A program made the translations under genes and the position numbers. Positions 1 to 10,460 of a DNA stretch of 48,565 nt are shown here, piece by piece. Source of the DNA: Betaproteobacteria bacterium SCGC AG-212-J23 (GTDB lineage: Bacteria; Pseudomonadota; Gammaproteobacteria; Burkholderiales; SG8-39). The notes beneath the pieces are model-generated. The model did no database searches, was not told the DNA's origin, and was given only the letters and a program-made list of their open reading frames with translations. The stretch is from positions 1 through 48,565 of the forward strand of contig LSTF01000013.1 of NCBI GenBank assembly GCA_001644455.1, given 5' to 3'. Position 1 is the stretch's first letter, and every line of letters starts with the position of its first letter.

Positions 1-430
1 CGGGGCCGATGATGGCGATGCCGGCTTCGAGCTCGCGCCGCACGTGGTTCTCGTGCGAGCTGTTCATCGCCCCCGGATGGAAGGCGGTGATCTGGTTGTC
101 GTCGAGATCGGTGGTGATGAATGCCTGCGCGGTGAACTGGCCGGGTATCTTTTTCAGCAGCCGCGCGTCGATGCGCAGACGCTGCAGGCGCTCGAGATAG
201 GGGCCGACGTCCTCGCCGACGGTGGCCATGACCAGCGGCGCCTCGCCGAGCAGCTTCAGGTTGTAGCCGATGTTGCCGGCGGTGCCGCCGAACTCGCGCC
301 GCATGTCGGGCGTGAGGAAGCACACGTTGAGGATGTGCAGCTGGTCGGCGAGCAGATGGTTCTTGAAGCGATCGGGAAACACCATGATGGTGTCGTAGGC
401 GATCGAGCCGGTAACGAGGATCTTTTTCAT
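1..430 (-). CDS. PfkB-family carbohydrate/adenosine kinase, N-terminal part
   Basis: Only the first 143 codons are in the window; the gene runs off the left edge. The protein opens MKKILVTGSIAYDTIMVFPD, a typical PfkB ribokinase-fold start, with the substrate-binding segment FGGTAGNIGYNLKLLG near residues 50-65 and TVGEDVGPYLERL after it. This family phosphorylates a sugar or nucleoside with ATP in the cytoplasm. The AGNI-type motif fits the adenosine-kinase-like branch, but the catalytic GAGD region lies outside the window, so the substrate is open. The ATG at 430-428 overlaps the TGA of the upstream zinc-ribbon gene (ATGA), so the two are probably translationally coupled. Confidence 0.85.
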   Translation of the reverse strand, partial: MKKILVTGSIAYDTIMVFPDRFKNHLLADQLHILNVCFLTPDMRREFGGTAGNIGYNLKLLGEAPLVMATVGEDVGPYLERLQRLRIDARLLKKIPGQFTAQAFITTDLDDNQITAFHPGAMNSSHENHVRRELEAGIAIIGP

Positions 431-1191
431 GAGGGGTAGAAGAGATAGAGCCGATAGCCGGTGGCGCGCGAGCGGCTCGAATCGAGAAAGACGCGCAGCG
501 AAGCCTCACCGCCCGGGCCGATTCCCTCGGTGAGGAGCAGCGGCACGCGGGCAGGATCGAGGTAGTCGCGCGGTCCGAGCACGCGGCGCAGGAGCGGCCG
601 GTCGCCCTCGTCGGTGAGCGTCAGCTCGAGCGCGGGAAAGTCCTGTGCGAAGCGCGCCCGGTTGCGGAGCACCGCGTTGAGAACGATGATGCCTTCGCGC
701 CGCGGGTCGGCCTGCAGGTCCGAAGACTCGATGCTCATCAGCTCGATGCGCCGCGGCAGGCTGATCTGGCAGCGCAGCGCGCGGCAGGCGCTCTCGAGCT
801 GGGGCCGAACGCCCGGAACCTGCACCGCGAGCTCGGCGCGATAGCGATAGACGGTCTGCGCCGCGAGAGCGGCGATCGCGAGGAGCGCGCCGAGCGCCCA
901 GAGCCAGGCGTGGCGACGCAGCGGCGCTTCCTCCGCCATGAACGGCGGCAGGGGCAGGTCTTCCGCGTCCTCGATCGCCTGCGGCGGACCGCGACGCGAG
1001 GGATCGAACAGGCCGAGCTGCGGCGAGGGCTCGAGCGCCAGCTTCTCGTCCCCCTCCTCCACCAGCGCGGCGACGCCGTCGAACACCGTGGCGCACTTGC
1101 CGCAGCGGACTCTGCCGCCGCGCGCCGCCAGCTGCTCGCGCTGTACGCGGAAGGCAGTTCCGCACACCGGGCAGCGCGTGACGAGGCTCAT
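427..1191 (-). CDS. Zinc-ribbon membrane protein with DUF3426 domain
   Basis: A 254-residue protein. Residues 1-40 hold an MJ0042-type zinc ribbon with two Cys pairs (CPVC and CGKC) that should bind one zinc. An acidic/proline linker follows, then one membrane segment (HAWLWALGALLAIAALAA) and a C-terminal DUF3426 domain probably outside the membrane. The molecular role is unknown. I chose the ATG at 1191 because it starts just before the zinc ribbon (MSLVTRCPVC) and overlaps the prmA stop as ATGA. An upstream in-frame start would add an arginine-rich stretch inside prmA. The position after accB-accC-prmA is a conserved betaproteobacterial arrangement. Confidence 0.88.
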   Translation of the reverse strand: MSLVTRCPVCGTAFRVQREQLAARGGRVRCGKCATVFDGVAALVEEGDEKLALEPSPQLGLFDPSRRGPPQAIEDAEDLPLPPFMAEEAPLRRHAWLWALGALLAIAALAAQTVYRYRAELAVQVPGVRPQLESACRALRCQISLPRRIELMSIESSDLQADPRREGIIVLNAVLRNRARFAQDFPALELTLTDEGDRPLLRRVLGPRDYLDPARVPLLLTEGIGPGGEASLRVFLDSSRSRATGYRLYLFYPS

Positions 1192-1997
1192 GCATGAACT
1201 CCCGCGACCAGCGCCCAGCCGTCGAGGCGTAGCGCGACCGTCGCCTCGAAACACGGCGCATACGCAGCGGCAAGCTCATCGGCCTGCGACTCGAGTACGC
1301 CGGCGAGCGCGATCCTGCCCCCTGGCTTCACGCGGGCGGCGAGAAGCGGCGCGAGCAGCACCAGCGGCTGCAGCAGGATGTTCGACACGACGACATCGTA
1401 CTGCGCCGGGGGAAGCGCCTCCGGTGGGCACGCGCGCACCGCGACCTGGTTGAGCGTCGCGTTCGCGGCTGCGGCCTCGACCGCCTGCGCATCGAGGTCG
1501 ACGGCATCGACCCGCGCGGCGCCGAGCTTCGCCGCGGCAATGGCGAGGATGCCCGAGCCGCAGCCGTAGTCGAGGACGCGCTCATCTCCGTGAATACCCT
1601 GTTCGAGAAACCGCAAAACCAGTCTGGTCGTGGGATGGCTGCCGGTGCCGAACGCGAGGCCCGGATCGATCCGTACGACCCGGCGCCCGTCGGACGGCGC
1701 TTCGTGCCAGCTCGCGCCGATCCAGAGCCGGCCGACGGCGAACGGCTCGAACTGCGCCTGGCTGGCGCGCACCCAGTCGCGGTCTTCCAGCTTCTGCGCG
1801 GTGAAGCGCGGCGCGGCAATCCCCGACGAGCGCGCGGCGGCAGCGATCGTCGCCGCTGCATCGGCGCGCCCTTCGAGGATCGCGGACAAGCGTCCCGATT
1901 CGAGCGAGACCGATTGCGCGCCGGCCTCGAGCAACGCGTCGCCGAACGCATCCACCGCCCCCGCCTCGAGCTCCAGGGTGACGGCGAGCCAGGGCAT
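1188..1997 (-). CDS. prmA: Ribosomal protein L11 methyltransferase
   Basis: PrmA trimethylates ribosomal protein L11 using S-adenosylmethionine. The N-terminal substrate-recognition domain ([13 protein letters not shown] onward) leads to the PrmA signature GLAFGTGSHPTTRL, then the SAM-binding motif LDYGCGSGILAIAAAKLG and the VVSNIL catalytic-loop equivalent of NPPY. At 269 residues it is slightly shorter than the E. coli protein. Two adjacent ATG codons (2000 and 1997) could start it; the one at 2000 overlaps the accC TGA as ATGA, the one at 1997 gives the MPWL start common in relatives. Part of the accB-accC-prmA run, where fatty-acid and translation genes share transcription. Confidence 0.95.
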   Translation of the reverse strand: MPWLAVTLELEAGAVDAFGDALLEAGAQSVSLESGRLSAILEGRADAAATIAAAARSSGIAAPRFTAQKLEDRDWVRASQAQFEPFAVGRLWIGASWHEAPSDGRRVVRIDPGLAFGTGSHPTTRLVLRFLEQGIHGDERVLDYGCGSGILAIAAAKLGAARVDAVDLDAQAVEAAAANATLNQVAVRACPPEALPPAQYDVVVSNILLQPLVLLAPLLAARVKPGGRIALAGVLESQADELAAAYAPCFEATVALRLDGWALVAGVHA

Positions 1998-3355
1998 CAT
2001 TTCTTCTTCTTCTGCTCCTGTGCGAGCTTCTGCTCGAGGTAGTGGATCGAGACGCCGCCGCGCAGGAAGCGCGTGTCGTTGAGCAGATCGCGATGCAGCG
2101 GCAGGTTGGTCAGGATGCCCTCGATCACCATCTCGGAGAGCGCGATGCGCATGCGCGCGATCGCCTGCTCGCGCGTCGCGCCGTAGGCGATGAGCTTGCC
2201 GACCATGGAGTCGTAGTTGGGCGGCACGCTGTAGCCCTGGTAGACATGCGAGTCGACGCGGATGCCGGGACCGCCGGGCGGGTGGTAGGAAGTGATCTTT
2301 CCCGGCGAGGGCGTGAAGCGATAAGGATCCTCGGCGTTGATCCGGCATTCGATGGCATGGCCGCGCACCTCGATGTCCTTCTGCCGGAAGCGCAGCTTGT
2401 GCCCGGCGGCGACGTGGATCTGCTCCTGGACGATGTCGATGCCGGTGATCATTTCAGTCACCGGATGCTCGACCTGGATGCGGGTGTTCATCTCGATGAA
2501 GAAGAACTCGCCCTCCTGGTAGAGGAACTCGAAGGTGCCGGCGCCACGGTAGTTCATCTTGCGGCAGGCCTCGGCGCAGCGCTCGCCGATCTTGTCGCGC
2601 AGCTTCGCCGGCAGCTCCGGCGCCGGGGCTTCCTCCAGCACCTTCTGGTGGCGCCTCTGCAGCGAGCAGTCGCGCTCGAAAAGGTGCACGCAGTTCTTGT
2701 GCTCGTCGGCGAGCACCTGGATCTCGATATGGCGCGGCTGCTCGAGATACCTCTCCAGATAGACGACCGGGTTGGCGAACGCCGCCTGCGCCTCGGTGCG
2801 CGTCATGTTGACCGCGTTGAGCAGCGCCGCCTCGGTGTGCACCACGCGCATGCCGCGGCCGCCGCCGCCACCCGATGCCTTGATGATCACGGGATAGCCG
2901 ACCTTGCGCGCGATGCGCACGATCTCCTTCGGATCCTCCGGCAGCGCGCCCTCGGAGCCGGGCACGCACGGCACCCCGGCCTTGATCATCGCCTGCTTGG
3001 CGCTCACCTTGTCGCCCATCAGGCGGATGTTTTCCGGCCGCGGGCCGATAAAGACGAACCCCGAGCGCTCGACCTTCTCGGCGAAATCGGCGTTCTCGGC
3101 GAGAAAGCCGTAGCCGGGGTGGATCGCCTCGGCGTCGGTCACCTCGGCGGCGCTGATGATCGCCGGGACGTTCAGGTAGCTCGCCGCCGCGGGCGCCGGG
3201 CCGATGCAGACCGACTCGTCGGCGAGCTTGACGTATTTCGCCTCGGTGTCGACCTCGGAGTGCACGACCACCGTGCGGATGCCCATCTCGCGGCACGCGC
3301 GCTGGATGCGCAGCGCGATCTCGCCGCGGTTGGCGATCAGGATCTTTTCGAACAT
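1997..3355 (-). CDS. accC: Acetyl-CoA carboxylase, biotin carboxylase subunit
   Basis: AccC carboxylates the biotin on AccB using ATP and bicarbonate, the first half-reaction of acetyl-CoA carboxylase in fatty-acid synthesis. The 452-residue protein is full length. The N-terminal domain begins [17 protein letters not shown]; the ATP-grasp glycine loop [14 protein letters not shown] lies near residues 159-172; the metal/catalytic segment [14 protein letters not shown] near 288-301 keeps its Glu, Asn and Arg. The C-terminal domain ends in an unusual lysine tail (EQKKKK). Its ATG at 3355 directly abuts the accB TAG (3358-3356), consistent with an accBC operon. Confidence 0.98.
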   Translation of the reverse strand: MFEKILIANRGEIALRIQRACREMGIRTVVVHSEVDTEAKYVKLADESVCIGPAPAAASYLNVPAIISAAEVTDAEAIHPGYGFLAENADFAEKVERSGFVFIGPRPENIRLMGDKVSAKQAMIKAGVPCVPGSEGALPEDPKEIVRIARKVGYPVIIKASGGGGGRGMRVVHTEAALLNAVNMTRTEAQAAFANPVVYLERYLEQPRHIEIQVLADEHKNCVHLFERDCSLQRRHQKVLEEAPAPELPAKLRDKIGERCAEACRKMNYRGAGTFEFLYQEGEFFFIEMNTRIQVEHPVTEMITGIDIVQEQIHVAAGHKLRFRQKDIEVRGHAIECRINAEDPYRFTPSPGKITSYHPPGGPGIRVDSHVYQGYSVPPNYDSMVGKLIAYGATREQAIARMRIALSEMVIEGILTNLPLHRDLLNDTRFLRGGVSIHYLEQKLAQEQKKKK

Positions 3356-3820
<465 letters not shown>

Positions 3821-3856
3821 GGGATTTGGCGTCTTTTCGCCGGAGAAGGCGGCATC

Positions 3857-4366
3857 TTATCGTAACAATGGACCCACTATCCCCTCCAACTCCGGCCTGG
3901 AGAACGCCCCGAGCTTGCGGTGGGCCAGGCGACCTTGGCGATCGAGGAGCACGCTGAAGGGCAGGCCGCCAGGTGAATTCCCCATCGCTTTCATCAGCGG
4001 AATGGCTTCTGGACCAGAAATCAGCATTGCGTACCGTACGGCGTAGTTAGCAGCAAATTCACGTATTTTGTCAGCGGTATCGATACCGATTCCAATGACC
4101 GGGAAGCCGTATTTCCGGCTCGTAGCGCCCAGAAGCGGTATTTCTTCGCGGCACGGCGCGCACCAGGTTGCCCAGAAGTTGAAGAGCGCCACCCTGCCCT
4201 GCCATTCGCTCAGCCGCCGCAGGCGACCCGACAGATCCGGAAATGATGCCGACAGGAGCTTCGCTGCCCCGCTCGACGACTGGATTCCTAGCGCACCAAC
4301 CAGTGCTCCGGCGGCCAGCGCGACGGAGCCGACCGCTCCGAGCAGGATCGCCTCACGCCGCTGCAT
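3857..4366 (-). CDS. TlpA/ResA-like thiol-disulfide oxidoreductase, membrane-anchored
   Basis: A 169-residue protein with an N-terminal hydrophobic segment (AILLGAVGSVALAAGALVGA) that should act as signal anchor, then a thioredoxin fold. The redox site WCAPC (Cys69, Cys72) sits in FNFWATWCAPCREE, and the conserved cis-proline region appears as GGLPFSVLLD. Proteins of this type reduce or exchange disulfides of specific partners in the periplasm; no partner is evident here, and no cytochrome c maturation gene is nearby. The start overlaps the end of the upstream gene by 14 bases. A second paralogue lies at 23769-24260. Confidence 0.9.
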   Translation of the reverse strand: MQRREAILLGAVGSVALAAGALVGALGIQSSSGAAKLLSASFPDLSGRLRRLSEWQGRVALFNFWATWCAPCREEIPLLGATSRKYGFPVIGIGIDTADKIREFAANYAVRYAMLISGPEAIPLMKAMGNSPGGLPFSVLLDRQGRLAHRKLGAFSRPELEGIVGPLLR

Positions 4367-4952
4367 CGCCTAGCAGCGCCGCCAACTCCGGGATTCCCGC
4401 CCGCTCCATGACCCGTCCGGCCTGAGAAGTCTTCAGCGCGACGCGCTCGTCACGGGGATCGAAGACCGAGAGCTTGAGCGGGCAGTCCTGCCAGAGCAGC
4501 GTGAAGACGCTGACGGCGCGCGCGTGGTCGCCCGAATAGCGGCGCGTCTCCTGGGTTTCGAAAGCGACGCCGCGGTCGAGCAGGAAGATTTCCAGCTCCT
4601 TCGCGCTCTCGGGGAAGAGCTGCAGCTCGATCGCTGCGTAGGGGCCGGCGATCCCTTTCAGGACCGGGCCGGTGAGATAGGGGTGGAACTGCTCGAGCGC
4701 GCGCATCGCGTCGAGGGCGACCGCGCGCAGCTCCGCGACGAGCTGTGGATGCTCCTCGGCCTGGTAGAGGGCGAGATAGGCGCGCAATTCCGCTTCGATC
4801 TCGTCGTTGCCGGGCAGCGCTTCGCTGTCGGCCGCGCCGAGGGTGCGTGCCGCCTTTCGCTTGGCAAGCGCGAAATCGTCGATGCCGTCCTCGGCCATGA
4901 GGCGGGCAGCGGCCGCAGCGATCTGCGCGCGCATTCCGGTCTTGCGGCTCAC
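4353..4952 (-). CDS. Uncharacterised protein beside mpl, possibly nucleotidyltransferase-like
   Basis: A 199-residue protein starting with GTG (4952-4950); an internal ATG at 4934 is the alternative. It has a helical N-terminal half, then a segment reading LTGPVLKGIAGPYAAIELQL followed by SAKELEIFLLDRGV and an H/S-rich strand ending in LSVFDPRDERVALK. I believe I recognise it as a conserved betaproteobacterial family next to mpl; the G-x-x-A-x-x-x-x-I-x-L-Q-L-F pattern recalls minimal nucleotidyltransferases, but the paired catalytic aspartates are not evident (it reads IELQLF). Function unknown. It faces mpl divergently across 34 bases and overlaps the TlpA-like gene downstream. Confidence 0.75.
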   Translation of the reverse strand: MSRKTGMRAQIAAAAARLMAEDGIDDFALAKRKAARTLGAADSEALPGNDEIEAELRAYLALYQAEEHPQLVAELRAVALDAMRALEQFHPYLTGPVLKGIAGPYAAIELQLFPESAKELEIFLLDRGVAFETQETRRYSGDHARAVSVFTLLWQDCPLKLSVFDPRDERVALKTSQAGRVMERAGIPELAALLGDAAA

Positions 4953-4986
4953 GCCCGGAATTCAATCATAGAATCTCCGTCCTTCC

Positions 4987-6319
<1,333 letters not shown>

Positions 6320-6345
<26 letters not shown>

Positions 6346-6862
6346 TTCCTCTGCGCAGTCGCACAAGGCGCAGGTGCTGGGCCGTTACCTGGAAACGCGC
6401 GGCCTGGGTGCGCAGTACGCCTGTCCCGACCTGCCGTCGCATCCCGCCGAAGCGGTGCGCGCCATCGAGGCGATGGCCGACGCCTGTTTTGTCGGCTCTT
6501 CGCTGGGCGGCTTTTACGCCACCTACATGGCGGAGAAGCACGGCGCGCGCGCGGTGCTGATCAATCCGGCGATCGATCCGCACGTCGGCCTGCGTGCCTA
6601 CCTTGGACCGCAGAAGAACCTCCACACCGGCGAGCCCTACGAGCTCACCGAGGCGTACCTGAAGGCATGGCAGGACCTCTACAGGCCGCGCATAACGCCC
6701 GAGCGCTATCTCCTGCTGGTCGAGACCGGCGACGAAGTGCTCGACTATCGGCGCGCGATCGAGCGCTACGCCGGTGCGCAGCAGGTCGTGATTCCTGGTG
6801 GCGATCACAGCCTGCAAAGCTTTCCCGAACATCTCGCGCGCATCGTCGACTTCGCCGCCTGA
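6320..6862 (+). CDS. YqiA/YcfP-type alpha/beta-fold esterase
   Basis: A 180-residue alpha/beta hydrolase. The opening IVYLHGFNSSAQSHK contains the HGF oxyanion element; the nucleophile elbow is GSSLGG; the acid lies in ETGDEVLDYR and the catalytic His in GGDHSLQSF. Close relatives are YqiA-type esterases acting on short acyl or palmitoyl-CoA esters, but the natural substrate is not settled. TTG at 6320 is the only start that keeps the first beta strand and HGF motif, and it overlaps mpl by 26 bases. Only two bases separate its stop from the ATG of the next gene. Confidence 0.9.
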
Positions 6863-6864
6863 GC

Positions 6865-8745
6865 ATGCAGCTTCTCTACGAGGAGGGAGGGGACCTGAAG
6901 GTCGGCGCGGTGCTGGGCGAAGCGCCCGCTTCGTTCCAGGTCGAGACGCAGCACGGACGGCGCGCCAAGGTGAAGGCGACGCAGGTGCTGCTCACGTTCG
7001 AGCGGCCGGGCGGCGCCGAGCTCCTCGAGCAGGCGCGTCAGTTCGCCTCGGGGCTGGACACCGAGTTCCTCTGGCAGGTCAGCAGCAAGACCGAGTTCGC
7101 CTTCCAGGATCTGGCTCGCGAGTACGTCGGTCGCGCGCCGACCCCGGTCGAATCCGCCGGCGTGCTGATGAAGCTGCACGGTGCGCCGATGCATTTTTAT
7201 CGGCGGGGGAGGGGGCGCTTCCAGGCTGCGCCCGAGGAGACCCTCAAGCTCGCGCTCGCCTCGATCGAGAAGAAGAAGCGCCAGCAGGAGCAGATCGGCA
7301 TCTGGGCGGCGATGCTGGCGCGCGGCGAATGCCCGCCGGAGATCGCCGCGCTGCGCGACAAGTTGCTCTACGCGCCCGACGGCAACCAGCCGGAGGCGAA
7401 GGCCCTCGAGCAGGCCTGCCGCGAGACCTGCCTCGTGCCGGCGAAGCTTTTCGAGCGCTGCGGCCTGCTGACCGATAGCCACGACTATCACCTGAAGCGC
7501 TTCCTGCACGAGTTCTTTCCGCAGGGCACCGGTTTTCCAGCGCACGAGCTGTCGCCGGCGCCTGGCGGCTTGCCCCTCGCGGCGGTTCGGGCTTTCAGTC
7601 TCGACGACGTCGGCACCACCGAGATCGACGATGCCTTCTCGCTCGAGCGGCGCGGCGACGGCGTGCGCGTCGGTATCCATATCGCCGCGCCGGGGCTTGG
7701 CATCACCCCGGGCTCGCCGCTCGACGCGATCGCCCGCGCGCGGCTCTCGACGGCGTACATGCCGGGCCGGAAGTTCACCATGCTCCCGGAGGACGTGGTC
7801 GCGAGCTACTCGCTCGATCACGGCAGCGAGCAGCCGGCGGTCTCGGTTTATTTCGACGTCGCAGCCGACGGCACGATCGGTGCGCCGCACAGCCGCGTCG
7901 AGCGCATCCCGATCGCCGCCAACCTTCGTCACGCCCAGTACGACACGCTCAACCAGGCGTTCGAATCCGGCGCGAGCTGCGGGCTCGCATTCGAGGCGGA
8001 GTTGCGCGATCTGTGGCGCGTCGCCGGGCTCCTGGAGGCGAAGCGCGGCAAGCCGAGCGTCTCGAGCACGGTGCCGGACTACAGCTTTTACGTCGAGGAG
8101 GGGAGGGTGCGGATCGTGCCTCGGCGACGCGGCTCGCCGCTCGACAAGCTGGTCTCGGAGATGATGATCTTCGCTAACTCGTCCTGGGGCGGCCTGCTCG
8201 CCGAGCGCGACGTCGCCGCCATCTACCGGGTGCAGACGACGGGCAAGGTCCGCTTCAGCGTGCATCCCGAGGCACACGAAGGCCTGGGCGTCGCCTGCTA
8301 CGCCTGGATGAGCTCGCCGCTTCGCCGTTACGTCGACCTCGTCAACCAGTGGCAGCTCATCGCTGCCCTGAGCGGGCGCCGGCCGCCCTTCGCCCGCAAT
8401 TCCGACGGCCTGCTCAGCGCGCTGCGGGCGTTCGAGATCACCGCCACGCGCTTCGACGAGCACCAGCGCGCGATGGAGGACTACTGGAGCCTGCGCTGGC
8501 TCGTGCAAGAGGGCGTCAGCACGATCCCGGCAACGGTGGTGCGCGAAAGTCTGGCCCGCTTCGACGGGCTGCCGCTCGTCGTGCGCGTGCCCTCGCTGCC
8601 GCCGCTCGATCCCGGGACGCACGTGTCGCTCGAGATCAAGGCGGTCGACCTGATCGAGCGTAATGTGTCATGCGCATTTCGTGAAATTCTCGGCAACGGC
8701 CCGGCTGGATCGTCCGAGGGGATGGATGAAAAGCCTAGAATATGA
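6865..8745 (+). CDS. RNB-domain (RNase II/R family) exoribonuclease
   Basis: A 626-residue protein of the RNase II superfamily, which degrades single-stranded RNA from the 3' end with Mg2+. The N-terminal part (MQLLYEEGGDLKVGAVLG) looks like a small beta-barrel domain. The RNB catalytic core starts at SLDDVGTTEIDDAFSLE with its aspartate cluster, continues through IHIAAP and the SEMMIFANSSWG region, and ends before a short C-terminal segment (VRVPSLPPLDPGTHVSLEIK) that may be an S1-like fold. ATG 6865 was chosen over an upstream in-frame start because the upstream extension lies inside the esterase gene and is arginine-rich. Confidence 0.92.
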   Translation: MQLLYEEGGDLKVGAVLGEAPASFQVETQHGRRAKVKATQVLLTFERPGGAELLEQARQFASGLDTEFLWQVSSKTEFAFQDLAREYVGRAPTPVESAGVLMKLHGAPMHFYRRGRGRFQAAPEETLKLALASIEKKKRQQEQIGIWAAMLARGECPPEIAALRDKLLYAPDGNQPEAKALEQACRETCLVPAKLFERCGLLTDSHDYHLKRFLHEFFPQGTGFPAHELSPAPGGLPLAAVRAFSLDDVGTTEIDDAFSLERRGDGVRVGIHIAAPGLGITPGSPLDAIARARLSTAYMPGRKFTMLPEDVVASYSLDHGSEQPAVSVYFDVAADGTIGAPHSRVERIPIAANLRHAQYDTLNQAFESGASCGLAFEAELRDLWRVAGLLEAKRGKPSVSSTVPDYSFYVEEGRVRIVPRRRGSPLDKLVSEMMIFANSSWGGLLAERDVAAIYRVQTTGKVRFSVHPEAHEGLGVACYAWMSSPLRRYVDLVNQWQLIAALSGRRPPFARNSDGLLSALRAFEITATRFDEHQRAMEDYWSLRWLVQEGVSTIPATVVRESLARFDGLPLVVRVPSLPPLDPGTHVSLEIKAVDLIERNVSCAFREILGNGPAGSSEGMDEKPRI

Positions 8746-8770
8746 AAGACTTGGGAAATTGATGTAAGGT

Positions 8771-8802
8771 TAAGTCGAAGTGAGGGGACGCTAAGTTGAA
8801 GT
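8771..8802 (+). promoter_or_regulatory. Direct repeat pair and ribosome-binding site before tonB
   Basis: TAAGTCGAAGT at 8771-8781 and TAAGTTGAAGT at 8792-8802 match at 10 of 11 positions and start 21 bases apart, about two helical turns. Between them GAGGGG (8782-8787) is a good Shine-Dalgarno sequence, 8 bases before TTG 8796, which decides that start over ATG 8808. No Fur-box-like palindrome is visible. Whether the repeat is an operator is a guess. Confidence 0.35.
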
Positions 8803-9671
8803 TGTCCATGCCCTTTCTCGGTCAAGACCGCGTGCTTGGCGCGGCGGTCGGCATCTCTCTCGCGGTCCACGCGGTCCTCATGGCCGTGCATTTCCAGTTG
8901 CCCGACGCGTTGCTCTGGAAGCAGACCGCACAGCCACTCGAAGTGGTGCTGGTTAACGCGAAGACGCGCGAGCGAGCGACGAACGCCGAGCTGCTCGCGC
9001 AGGCGAACCTCGACCGGGGCGGCAATGTCGACGAGCGTCGCCGCGCGCGCACGCCGCTGCCGGTCACCGAGCCGAAGAATCCGGGCAAGGACTTCGCCGC
9101 CGCACAGCGGCGCGCGAAGGAGCTCCAGGTACAGCAGCGCGAGGTCCTCGCGCAGACGCGCGAATCCGAGATGCGGGTGCCGAAAGCGGCCGAGCAGCCT
9201 GCGCCGAGCGATGACCCCGCCGGACAGACGACCGGCCGCGACCTGGCCGACCTCGCGCTTGCGGCGATGCGGCTGCAGGCGCAGATCGACAAGCGCTTCG
9301 ACGAATACCAGAAGCGCCCGCGCAAGCAGTTCATCGGCGCGAGCGCCGCCGAGTACCGCTTCGCGCAGTACGAGGACGACTGGCGCGTCCGGGTGGAGCG
9401 CATCGGCACGCTGAACTTTCCGGCCGAGGCGCGCGGCAAGCTCTACGGCAACCTGCGCCTCACCGTCACCATCCGCCCCGACGGTTCGGTGGAGTCGATC
9501 GAGCTCGACCGCTCCTCGGGGCTGAAGGCGCTCGACGCCGCCGCGTTCAAGATCGTGAAGATGGCGACCCCGTTCGCCCCTTTCCCGCCCAACATCCGCC
9601 GCGACACCGACCTGCTGGTGATCACCCGCACCTGGTTCTTCGGGCAGGGCGACAAGATCTGGACCGAGTAG
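8796..9671 (+). CDS. tonB: Energy transducer TonB-like protein
   Basis: A 291-residue TonB-type protein that would carry proton-motive energy from ExbB/ExbD to outer-membrane receptors. It has a short cytoplasmic start, one membrane anchor (AAVGISLAVHAVLMAVHF with the typical SxxxH pattern), a long charged and coiled periplasmic spacer with KELQVQQREV and RLQAQIDKRFDEY, and a C-terminal TonB domain (GNLRLTVTIRPDGSVESIEL, then AFKIVKMATPFAPFPP). I chose TTG 8796 because GAGGGG lies 8 bases upstream. No exbB, exbD or receptor gene is nearby, so the partner complex must be elsewhere. The gap to aroE is six bases. Confidence 0.9.
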   Translation: MKLSMPFLGQDRVLGAAVGISLAVHAVLMAVHFQLPDALLWKQTAQPLEVVLVNAKTRERATNAELLAQANLDRGGNVDERRRARTPLPVTEPKNPGKDFAAAQRRAKELQVQQREVLAQTRESEMRVPKAAEQPAPSDDPAGQTTGRDLADLALAAMRLQAQIDKRFDEYQKRPRKQFIGASAAEYRFAQYEDDWRVRVERIGTLNFPAEARGKLYGNLRLTVTIRPDGSVESIELDRSSGLKALDAAAFKIVKMATPFAPFPPNIRRDTDLLVITRTWFFGQGDKIWTE

Positions 9672-9677
9672 GCGCTC

Positions 9678-10460
9678 ATGAGCGAGCGCTACGCCGTCAT
9701 CGGCCAGCCGGTGGCGCATTCGAAATCGCCCTGGATCCACGCACGATTCGCCGCGGCGACCCGGCAGGACGTCGACTACGGGCTGATCGAGGCGCCGCTC
9801 GGCGGATTTGAGCGCGCCGCGGAGGCGTTCCGCGCCGGCGGTGGCAGAGGCCTCAATGTCACGCTGCCGTTCAAGGAAGACGCGTTCCGCTACTGCAAGG
9901 AGTTGAGTCCTCGCGCGCGCCAGGCGCGCGCCGTGAACACCATTACGTTCGGAGCCGACGTTTTCGGTGACAACACCGATGGCGTGGGCCTGGTCCGGGA
10001 CCTCGGCGCGGAATTGCCGGGCAGGCGTGTCCTGGTCATGGGAGCGGGCGGGGCTGCTCAAGGCGTTGTCGGGGCGCTTCTCGAAGCTGGTGTCGCCGCA
10101 CTGACCATCGCCAACCGGACCGAGATGCGTGCGAAGGAGATCGCGGCGCGCTTTGCCGGCGTTTCCACGAGCGGATACGCGGCGCTCGAGCCCGGCTTCG
10201 ATCTCATCGTCAATGCGACCTCGGCCGGGCTGGCGGACGATGCACCCGTGCTGCCGCCCGGCGTACTGGCCAAAGCGAAGCTCGCCTACGACATGGTCTA
10301 CGGCCGCGACACGCCGTTTCTCGCCGCGGCGCGAGCCGCGGGTGTGCGCACGAGCGACGGCCTCGGCATGCTGGTCGAGCAGGCGGCCGAGTCGTTCCTC
10401 GTCTGGCACGGCGTCAGGCCGGAAACGCGCAGCGTGCTGCAGGAGCTGCGTGGCCGCTAG
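9678..10460 (+). CDS. aroE: Shikimate dehydrogenase (NADP+)
   Basis: AroE reduces 3-dehydroshikimate to shikimate in the aromatic amino-acid pathway. The 260-residue protein begins YAVIGQPVAHSKSPWIH (substrate-binding Ser-Lys-Ser), carries the catalytic Lys66 in NVTLPFKED and the Asp in DNTDGVG, and has the NADP-binding loop GAGGAAQGV followed by NRT. NATSAG and YDMVYG complete the family pattern. Full length. The 3' end overlaps mtgA by 11 bases. Confidence 0.97.
   Translation: MSERYAVIGQPVAHSKSPWIHARFAAATRQDVDYGLIEAPLGGFERAAEAFRAGGGRGLNVTLPFKEDAFRYCKELSPRARQARAVNTITFGADVFGDNTDGVGLVRDLGAELPGRRVLVMGAGGAAQGVVGALLEAGVAALTIANRTEMRAKEIAARFAGVSTSGYAALEPGFDLIVNATSAGLADDAPVLPPGVLAKAKLAYDMVYGRDTPFLAAARAAGVRTSDGLGMLVEQAAESFLVWHGVRPETRSVLQELRGR

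Noticed and set aside
6805-8622. A 605-codon minus-strand frame opposite the RNB ribonuclease.
   Set aside because: Shadow of a high-GC gene; no motif, no ribosome-binding site and no homologous feature.
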